Below, in pieces: positions 55,861 through 64,000 of a DNA stretch of 64,000 nt; position 1 is the first letter of the stretch, and every line of letters starts with the position of its first letter. The stretch lies in the NCBI RefSeq assembly GCF_002078875.1, contig NC_034414.1, forward strand, positions 25,389,597 through 25,453,596, read 5' to 3'. The position numbers were made by a program, and so were the translations under genes. The notes beneath the pieces are model-generated. The model did no database searches. It worked only from the letters and a program-made list of their open reading frames with translations, and was not told where the DNA came from. This stretch comes from Numida meleagris. Lineage: Eukaryota > Chordata > Aves > Galliformes > Numididae.

Positions 55861-56380
55861 TTCCCAGTGACGGCCGCTCCCCTCAGGATGGGCGAGCAAG
55901 GGGAGGGACGAGGGGAGCCCTGAGGGAATCATTCGGCCGCCATTTTATACACTCGATCCTTCAGCACTTTGACGGACAGCCGCGGGCCCGGGAGAGGTTG
56001 GGCGCGCGGGGCAGCGGTTGCCCCCCCGCACGTCCGAGCCCCCCCCCCCCGCGCCTGCGCGGCGAGCCCCTCGCGCGCCGCCCGCTAACGGCTCCCCACG
56101 CGGGAGCGGCGTGTTTCCCTCGCGCGAGGGCGGGGGAAGGGCGGGAAGGGCGTGTCCCGGCGGAGGGCAAAGCGGAAGTGCGTCGGCGGGCGGCGCCGAC
56201 CAATCAGCGGCGCGCTGCCGGCGGGCGTCGCGAAGCTGCTTTGCCGCGGTCGCCGCCGGCTGCGCTCTCCCCCCGCCCGGAGGACGGCAGCGCCGCGCCG
56301 AGCCGCTGCCCGCCTGGCGGGGGCGGCCCCACCGCCGGGAAGGGGGAGGAAAGCGAGAGGAAGGGAAAACGGGAGCGGCC

Positions 56381-56812
56381 CACGTGATGGGCCGCCGCGG
56401 CCAATGAAGACGGCAGGAGGGTGCGCGTGGCAGGCGAAGGCCTCAGGAGCTGCGAGCGGGGTGCGTGGGCCGGGCCGTCGGTCGGCGCTCCGCGCCACCT
56501 GGAGCCGGCGGCCGGAGGCAGGTAGGAGCCGGGCGTCCCCCCCCGTCTCTCTCCCGGTTTTGAAGTTTTATTCGAGGAGGTGGCGTGAGGTGTGCGCGTC
56601 ACGTGAGCGCGGCCGCCCAATCACACGTGCGCGCTCGCTCCTCTTCGGCTGTGAGGGCCGCGTTTGAGGCGAAGGGGCCGCGGGGCGACAGCGGAACGGA
56701 GCGGCGGCGCCCGCGCCGTTCTCCGTCTTTGCTCTCCCGCCCCGTTCCCTCAGGGGTCGCGGCCAGCGCCAACGGACGGCGGGGGTGGGGTGCCTGCGCC
56801 GCCGGTCACGTG
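56381..56812. promoter_or_regulatory. Cluster of four CACGTG E-boxes with an adjacent T-box half-site
   Basis: CACGTG occurs at 56381, 56600, 56624 and 56807; the last lies inside the perfect 10-bp palindrome GTCACGTGAC (56805-56814). AGGTGTG, a T-box core, sits at 56588-56594, five bases before the second E-box. These are binding words for MYC/MAX/MGA/USF/TFE-type factors and for T-box proteins; occupancy is not shown. Confidence 0.7.
56400..56521 (+). other. MGA: Possible first non-coding exon of MGA ending at a CAG/GTAGGA donor
   Basis: GGAGGCAG is followed by GTAGGAG at 56522, a reasonable donor just downstream of the CCAAT boxes. The 5' border is unknown and the stretch has no convincing coding frame. 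Weakly supported; other donors in the island are possible. Confidence 0.25.
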
Positions 56813-57040
56813 ACACGGGGAGGGCGAGTTATACGGACCGAACGGCCCCGCGGCTCCGCATCCGGAAAGGGTCGGCGGAGGCCCGGCCCCGAGCAGCTGC
56901 CTCCTCCCGGGGCTATCGGGCTTTCAGGGACCGTCCCTCGGCGGGGGCGTGGCCAGCGCTACCCGTCCCCCGGGGCCGGGCCGGGCCGCGGGACGCGCCT
57001 GCCATCTGCCGACCGCGCGCCGCTGAGGATCGCGGAGGAA

Positions 57041-57061
57041 GGGGGAGGGGGGAGGGGGGGG
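57041..57061 (+). other. Potential G-quadruplex in CpG island
   Basis: G5-A-G6-A-G8 gives more than enough G-runs of three or longer, with single-base loops, for a stable quadruplex on the plus strand. Confidence 0.6.
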
Positions 57062-58627
57062 CGGCCGCGGGGCTTCGCGGCCGCTCCCGCTGCCCCTTGG
57101 CGGCGCGCGTCGGGGCGGGGCGTAACGGCTGCGCGGAGCCGTTGGCGGCGCGCGTGCGCCCGGGCACGTCGCGTGCGGCGGCCGTTGGTGCCGGGCGGGG
57201 CTGTGCTCCCCCCGCTCCCCGTTCCGCTCTGCTTCCGGCCTTCCCCCGGGGCCGCCGAGTAAACAAACGCGGCGCTTTCCCTGAAGGGCGGCGCGGCGCG
57301 GCTCGGGGGGCGGGTTCTGTGGTTCTCGGTGGTTACCAGCGTTGTTGATAGGAAGTTTAAAAGTGAGTTGGAAAACGATGCCGTGAGCTCAGCTCGTGGC
57401 TGGTAAGCGTGAGGATTAGCGGGTATTTCTTCAGTCTGGCAAACGGAGAGGCTTCCAGTAATGCAGTTTGAGCTTTTTGCCTTGCTTCTGAAGATTTCAA
57501 AGCTTGTGCGCTCACGCTATCCCGCTGTCAATACGTAGTGTCATGCGTTACCCTTAGCCCCACTTGGGAGCGTGACCCAAAGCCTTGAAGATCTGAAAAT
57601 TGTGGCATACTTACTGTGACACAAGTGCTGGTGGTTGTGCTGATTTGGTGCCTGTTGCAGTGCAGTGCTTGCTGCTCGTATGGTGTGTTCCACCTGACCA
57701 CAGGGTATGTCAGTAAGTCAGAAGTGAGAAAAACCTAGAACCTGTTACCACCACTTGGTACTTCAGTTGGTGTTATTCTCATATATTGTAACTTTGGAGG
57801 GGAATAGGATTTCCATGGCAGTTACAGTTTGGTGGATGAGAGCCATGGATGACTCTGTAGCAACACTTGAATGAGAAGGATGGTTCTGAAGATTAGGTCT
57901 TTTCCTGACTTCCTTTGCCAAATTTTCTTACTTTTTGGCTCTCAGTTTTTTCTATAATGTTGAGAAGATCCTCAGCTGGAGATTTGTGTGTGACGAACAT
58001 TCTTCATGTTGTCCATAATGAGACTGAAATCCATCAAAGTGGTGTTGTGCATGTTGATTAGGGCCATTGTTGCATGGGAGAGAGTGCAAAAGGTTGTTTT
58101 CTTCTTTGAATTTCAGTAGTTGAAGTAACAGTGTATTGAAAAAAATAAAGCAATCACTGAAGATAGGAGTAGCAGGCATAGCAATGACTTTTTGGTGAGG
58201 CATGGAAAGTAATGAAAGTGCATTATTTTAAACGTTGAAATAATAATGTGCCATAAATACCTATGCAGGTAAGACACCACAGTGTCTTGTAGTGAACACC
58301 AGCTTTTCTCCCAGCCTTCTCAGCAGTGGTTCATACCCCACATAAATGGGTTGTGCGTTTCCATTCTGTTGCCTTCAGTATTTGAGAACATCTCTTTATA
58401 TACCAAGAAATGCTAATAATTCTTTAGAGGAGAAGAAGTGAATATTGTGCACTTTGCATTGTATGCTTAATGCTGTTAAAGCACTGAGTTTATGGGGGAC
58501 AGAAAGTTATGATGTGCATGGCAAAGTACTGCTGGAGGAGAGCTGGAGCGGGCATTTCCATCCTTCCCAAAATGTTTGCCTGCAGAATAGAAACTAGGGT
58601 TTTTGCTGGGAAACAACTGATGGTTTA

Positions 58628-59850
58628 TGAAGCACCTCCTGAATCATGGAATGGCTTGGGTTGGAAGGGACCTGAAGGATCATCAGGGTCCAGCCCCCCT
58701 GCTACAGGCAGAGTTGCCAGCTGCTAGATCAAGTACCTGATCAGATTGCCCAGGGCCCCGTCCAGCCTCGCCTTGAAAACCTCCAGGGTCAGGGCATCCA
58801 CACCCTCTCTGGGTAGTCTGTTCCATCGCTTCACCACTCTCTCAGTAAAAAACTTCCCCCTATCACCTAATCTAAATCTCCCTTCCTTTAGTTTACAACC
58901 ATCCCCCCTTGTCCTATCACTATCTACCCATGTAAAAAGTTTATTTCCCGCATGTTTATAAGCTCACTTTAAATACTGCAAGGCCTCCCTGAAGCCTAAT
59001 CTTTTCCAGGCTGAACAAGCCCAGTTCCTTCAGCGCATCTTCACAGGAGAGGTGCTCTAGCCCTGTGATCATCTTTGTGGCCCTCCTCTGGACCCTCTTC
59101 AAAAGTTCCCCATCTTTGCTCTGTTGGGGCCCCAGACTTGGATGCAGTATTCCAGATGGTGCCTCATGAAGGCAGAATGGAGGGGGACAATCACCTCCCT
59201 GGCCCTGCTGGCCACCGCTCTTCTGATGGAGCCCTGGATACCATTGGCCTTCCAATCTGCAAGCGCACGCTGCTGGCTCGTGTTGAGTTTTTCGTCAACC
59301 AGGACCCTTAAGTCCTTCTCAGCAGCGCTACTCTCAAAGAGTTCTTCTCCCGGTTTGTATGCATATCTGGGATTACCTCGACCCAAGTGCAAAACGTTGT
59401 ACTTTGCTTTGTTGAATCTCACTGGGTTCGCAAGGGCCTACCTTTCAAGTTTATCAAGGTCCCTCTGGATGACATCCCTTCTTTCTGCTATATCAGTCAC
59501 GCCACTCTGCTTGCACCACTCAATCCCATCACCTGTATCATTGATCAAGGTGTTAAAGGGTACTGGACCTCCACCTGGACCCAGAGCCATTGTCCATAAC
59601 CATCTGGCTGTGGTTCCAACCAGTTCCTTATCCACTGACTTGTCCACCCTTCAAATCCATCTCTCTCTAATTTAGAGGTAAGAATGTGGTGGGGACCATG
59701 TCAGAGGCCTTGCAGGAGTCCAAGTAGATGACATCAGTTGCTGACTGAACAACCACCCTGGAATCTTCAGGGCTCTGAATATTGAGAAGTGCATTTGGTT
59801 TTAGTATAAAGTAACATTCAGACCTGAAATCTGATGTCTTGCAAGCTGTC
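58628..59850 (-). mobile_element. CR1 LINE remnant with partial reverse transcriptase
   Basis: Read on the minus strand the pieces come in CR1 ORF2 order: [14 protein letters not shown] (RT motif A-like), [97 protein letters not shown] and [13 protein letters not shown]. The 3' end near 58640 has the GGTTGGAAGGGACCTGAAGG word. The ADD catalytic segment expected after INDxxxGIE is missing, and frames shift several times. An inactive copy. Confidence 0.92.
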
Positions 59851-61743
59851 ATACATACTTGTTCTGGGAGTAGTGAGTTCTGTGTGGTATGTTTTCATCA
59901 AGAAAACCTGAATCTGGGGAAGCAGACTTCTTGCTGTATTTTCTTCTTATTATTGATTTTTTAGTCCTCTGTAACAGTCAATTTCTCAATGTTTGTTTTT
60001 TTTTTTTAAATCATACACTTAGGCTAAATGCTACCATCATACCTGTAATCTTCTTGGCATTAAATTATACTTTCTCACTATAGCTAAGGGAACATTTTAT
60101 GCTACTTCTTTCATAAATAAAATGGTGCAAAATACTGGGATCTGTTGCCTAAGCACAGAGGTCCTAAGCTGTTACATGTACTGCAACATGTGTACAGCAG
60201 GTGCTCAGCTCTGGCAGGCCTAAACTCTTCTGGAGAAGCAGTCGGAGGCCAGTGGGACACGTAATGGTATGGAAAGTGGGACTAGATAGCCTGGTGTTGG
60301 CAGTTAAATCTACACGGAGTTTGGGAATTAACAGACTTTCTTGTGGTGTGATACTGTGTTAATCATTCTCCCAAGTGGCAAAACATTGGCTAAAGAAAGT
60401 GTATTTTTGTATTGTAACCCTCCTAGCATACACATTGCACAACACTTCTTACTACTTACAGCATGACTATATATCCAGGTCTTTATAAATCTCTTTTACG
60501 GCCATACCTTGGGACTTCATACAATTGTCAGGGCTGCCTGGTCTTAGTGCTAATGAATTTGTAGGCTAAGACTGCTGATTTTCTTCCACTGTGAGTGCAT
60601 TACACCGTCACAGTTGGTTTGGGTGGCTGTTGTTTTCAGCTAGTTTCAGCTACTGTCACTTCTAGCTAGTGAATTTGAGAGCTGGAAGCCTCCTTCATGC
60701 TCGAGTAGTGCTCCAGCAGCAGTGCCTTTCATGTCCTGTATATGAAAGTATACCATGTGACAGAAATCTCACGTTGCGTCTCTGCTTGTGAAGTAGTGAT
60801 CTTTGTATTCAAACTGAAGAGGTAATAGCTGACAAAAAATGCAGTCAGCACCTTTTTTTTATTATTATTATGCAGGTTTGCAACCATTACACGTTCTGCT
60901 TAATATTGGTTGATCTCCCAGATGGGGATCCTTAGCAAAGCCTAGACTGGTTGGTCTGTTACAGAACCCTTTTTTGAGATAGTGGCTGAAAGCTCAGGTT
61001 TTCACTGCAGCTCTGCTGGCAGTCTCTGTGGACTGCTGGTTGGTGCAAGTTCTGTATCTTTGTTACTTGTGAGGTGTAGGCTTAGAATTGGTGCTTTGTG
61101 CTGGCAGGCATTACTGAAAGAATGAGTACGGTTTACTTGATGCTGTTGGGAAATACAATTGTGAAGACTGTAATTCATGCTTTCAAGGTACTGCAAAACA
61201 GGAAATAAGTCTGAAAGAGGCATATGCTGAACGAGGGTGCTATTGGTAGTGAACTAAAAAGTTTCAAATATGACCTTACCAGTTACTGTAAGATGACTCC
61301 ACTGATCGTGGAGGACAGTACTGAAGTGGTGAAGACCAATTCATTTCTATGCTACCAGTTGGTGTCTAGCACAAATGAGGCCTTAAAGCTGCCATTTTCA
61401 CTGGATGAAATGGGATGTACTTTACTGCAGTGCTCCTGTCCCTTGGCAGCTATAAACTGCTCAGAACCTGCTTCTTTATGGTGGTGGGAGGCAGTGGAGC
61501 TGTTGTGATTTTTACAGGTGAATTTGCTCTGTTGATTAGCTAGAGGTTCCGCTTCTGCTCCAGGCAAGGATCACTGCATGAGTCAGATAAAATGGTAGCG
61601 AAATCCTGGGTAATATCAACAGTCTCTGTTACGGCTTCTCTTATCGTCGCTGGAACATGTGCTGCTGCGCCATGCGTGTGGCCCTATCTGCTACTCAGCT
61701 CAATGCAGCTTCTCTTAGTGGCATAAATGGCTCTTTTACTAAA

Positions 61744-61762
61744 GGGGGAGGGGGGGGGGGGG
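61744..61762 (+). repeat. G-rich run (G5-A-G13)
   Basis: Homopolymeric G tract, prone to length variation and able to form a quadruplex. Confidence 0.8.
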
Positions 61763-62360
61763 AAGACTTCCTAATACCTAATTGAGAAATGTGTTGCTTA
61801 ACACAAAACTGTCTGTTTATCTCGTGGCCCTAAAAGTTGATAACCGCTATATCTAATATATGGTATGCAATTTTTTATCAAGATAACCGAACAGAACTAA
61901 CTTCTGCTTTGGAGCTAGGCCTGCACAACAGTGGCCGTTCCGTTCAACTGCCTGGACGTGCTTTGGTCTCGGACAGAAGATGCAGTTTGTGCATTCCATC
62001 TTCTCTCACGGTGGGAGGTGCACTTCATTTGCAGTATTGCAGCGTAGGGAATGCAGGATGCGCTCCTAATTTCATAACCCAGCAAACTATTTTTGGCATG
62101 CTTAACAGAGAGGTTTACGGTAATAAAACAATGTGGAGATGGCTCGGTGGTTTTGCCACCAAGTTATGCCTTTAATAGTGCACTTCTGTGCGTCCCTCTC
62201 GTGAGGTGGTTCCACCTAAATGGTCACTGGTGTGTGTGAGCCTGCTGCTGCTTCACGTCAGTGTGTGGAGTCTGCTGAGGGTTACACAAATGTCTGTGTG
62301 GGGAGGGTGCATGAAGACTGGTGAGTGAGACTGAGGCGAAGAAGGAAGGGCAGGAGCATA

Positions 62361-62399
62361 GAAACATCCAGAAGAATGAAACATCCAGAAGAATGAAAC
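62361..62399 (+). repeat. 17-bp tandem duplication
   Basis: The unit GAAACATCCAGAAGAAT occurs twice in perfect copy, followed by five bases of a third copy. Confidence 0.9.
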
Positions 62400-63719
62400 T
62401 TGAGAAGTAAAAATTCTGGTTTTTAGAGAAAATAGAATAGTGGGGAGATTGTACAAAGGAAGGAGAAAAGCATTAGAGAGGACTGGTGACAGCAGCTGGG
62501 ATTCCAATATACTTATGGGTTTCCTAATCCACTTTGTTAATTGACACGTTTACAAGTTGAATTACAATAACTGCCCTTAGACTGGAATACTTTCTTGATT
62601 CCTTCCTTGCCCTCAATTCTCACTTGCTCTATGACATACAGAAGCACTTGGCTATTAGCCTTGGCTTTTTCAAATGCTGAGCTATTTTAGAAACTTCTGA
62701 ATGAGAGCCGTCACGTGAAGCTGTTTCAGAGAATGGCTGAACGTGACCCTTAACAAAAAGAATACTCTCTCTGTGATTTTTCACGTCTTCTTCCTGCTAA
62801 TTCCTCTGCTCCTTTTCTCTCCCTGCTCCCACATGCCGCTGTTGGCAGCGTTCGGGGCGTGTCTGTCCCTGTCCCCTGCTCCGCCCCCAGCCATATCTGG
62901 TATAAGCACTGAAAGCTTCCCTCTTCCCTCCGTGCTTCTCCTTTAGGAACTGCTGCAAGTGGGGCAAAAGCACTACCTGAAATTCTTTCTTACTTTCAGA
63001 ATTTTGTATTTAAGCAGTTTCTCTGTACAGGGAGTCTTTTTCATTTTTTTCTTTTCTAGTTGAAAGAAATACTCTACAGGCACCTATGTTAGTGTTCTGA
63101 TGCATGTTTTTCAAGTGTCTGTAAAATGTATTGTCTTTAGTTACGTGTTTCTGGGGGGATCTCCCCCACAATCAGCTTCTTTGGTGGCCAAGAAACCTCT
63201 GTAGGGGTTCAGGCCCTTGTAGCGTGGCTCCTTGCACCTATTTTCTGCATCCTAACAGCAATGGCACAGCTGTGTTAGATAACGGAGGGTGTCCTTACAG
63301 AAGCTGCAGCCACAGCACAACTGGGGCTGCTGGAGCCTGATGCCCTGGCATTCTGGCTATCTGTCCCTCAATAGAGGATGTGCAAGTAAGCATCCTGACA
63401 GGGGAGGAAAGGAGGAGTTCACACAGGTGTGTGCTTTCAGCCATACCCCACGTAAACATCCCTGAATGTCCAGGATTGTTTCAACGAGCTTATTCTCAAA
63501 GCACCTGATTTAGAATATGTACTTTCCTTGACCCGTCCGAAGGACTGCCAGCCTGGGGTTGGGGTCGAGCCCTGCTTGCTCAGACACAGAGAACAAAACT
63601 GAAAGATAAGGGCCGTGCTAAGCTAAGCTAAGCCCCCTTCCATTTTCTGCCAGGCTTGCTTGCCGAGGTACCGTAGCGCACTAGCCCTCCTGGCACAGTC
63701 TCAGGGGCTGCCTGAAGTC

Positions 63720-64000
63720 TGGGGTGTGCTCGCGGCGCCGTGGGGTTTGTTCTGCGAAACAGCTGCAGGGGGAGGGGGCCGCGGGCCGCTCCGGGCTTCA
63801 GTGATAGCTCCTCCGCGCGGCTCCCGCGAGCCGCGCCGGGTTGCCGGGCCGTGCCGTCCTCCGGGATGAGGGCTCGCGTTTTCCCGGGGAAGCACCGGGG
63901 GAGGGACAGGGGCGGCGGTGCTGCTGCGGCCGCCCCAAGGCCGGTGTGCGCCGCTACGGCCGCTTCTGCCCGCGCCGGGCTCGCCCCCCGTAGGCGCCGC
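63720..64000. promoter_or_regulatory. Third CpG-rich stretch, running off the window
   Basis: GC and CpG content rise sharply from about 63720. An ATG at 63866 opens a frame rich in Arg, Ala and Gly with no stop up to the window end (45 codons), but GC-rich DNA gives such frames by chance. It may be an alternative MGA promoter, the real MGA promoter, or another gene's promoter. Confidence 0.5.

Larger units (their letters stand above)
55860..57340 (+). promoter_or_regulatory. MGA: CpG-island promoter, probably of MGA
   Basis: A 1.5-kb island of very high CpG density. Visible sites: YY1-type GCCGCCATTTT (55936-55946), NRF1-like GCGCCTGCGC (56051-56060), E2F-like GCGGGAA (56141-56147), ETS CGGAAGTG (56173-56180), NF-Y CCAATCAG (56200-56207), and CCAAT at 56401 and 56617. 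No TATA box. Such a set is usual for a housekeeping gene. In human 15q15 the gene after TYRO3 is MGA, a MAX partner that carries both a T-box and a bHLHZ domain, so MGA is the likely owner; this is synteny-based inference. No MGA coding exon was found in the window. Confidence 0.65.
57341..63700. other. Presumed MGA intron 1 or intergenic DNA
   Basis: No coding exon is recognisable. Contents: a CR1 remnant (58628-59850), a T-run near 59997-60008, a G13 run at 61750-61762 and a 17-bp tandem duplication at 62361-62399. The rest shows nothing I can name. Confidence 0.5.

Noticed and set aside
55833..57348. Several 100-225 codon frames on both strands of the second CpG island
   Set aside because: Same composition effect; stop codons are rare in such DNA and the frames overlap each other.
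63866..64000. Start of MGA coding sequence at the window end
   Set aside because: The Arg/Ala/Gly-rich translation does not resemble the MGA N-terminus and is explained by GC content.

Overview
The window is vertebrate nuclear DNA, and almost certainly from a bird. It carries CR1 LINE fragments of the avian type, CpG-island promoters, and a gene whose 873-residue product I recognise as chicken-type TYRO3. In human 15q15 TYRO3 is followed by MGA, and the layout here fits that order. It is therefore most likely a galliform (chicken-like) autosomal segment.

Region by region: (1) 1-4466 has no recognisable gene and is probably the first intron of the next feature. (2) 4467-5897 (+) is the large 3' coding exon of a TMEM151-family membrane protein; its first coding exon is not visible. 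(3) 5898-8968 has no clear gene. (4) 8969-9290 (-) is a small protein-like reading frame with a hydrophobic tail, broken by a frame change. It runs divergently from TYRO3 and I could not identify it. (5) 9780-10760 is the TYRO3 CpG-island promoter. (6) 10294-47651 (+) is the complete TYRO3 coding sequence. I resolved it into 19 exons with GT-AG borders; summed they give 2,622 nt, i.e. 873 codons plus stop. The 3' UTR runs to an AATAAA at 49681 and appears to contain a 638-bp element with hAT-like terminal inverted repeats. (7) 49700-55860 is intergenic. (8) 55860-57340 is a very CpG-rich island with NF-Y, ETS, NRF1 and YY1-type sites and four CACGTG E-boxes, best explained as the promoter and first non-coding exon of MGA. 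(9) 57340-63700 has no coding sequence except a CR1 LINE remnant, and a third CpG-rich stretch begins near 63720 and runs off the end.

TYRO3 is a TAM-family receptor tyrosine kinase (ligands GAS6 and PROS1): signal peptide, two Ig domains, two fibronectin III domains, one membrane span and a cytoplasmic kinase. All key kinase residues are present. No prokaryotic features, CRISPR arrays, tRNAs or rRNAs were seen. I did not find a radically new system. The best leads are the disrupted tail-anchored frame beside the TYRO3 promoter, the DNA transposon inside the TYRO3 3' UTR, and the paired T-box/E-box arrangement in the presumed MGA promoter.
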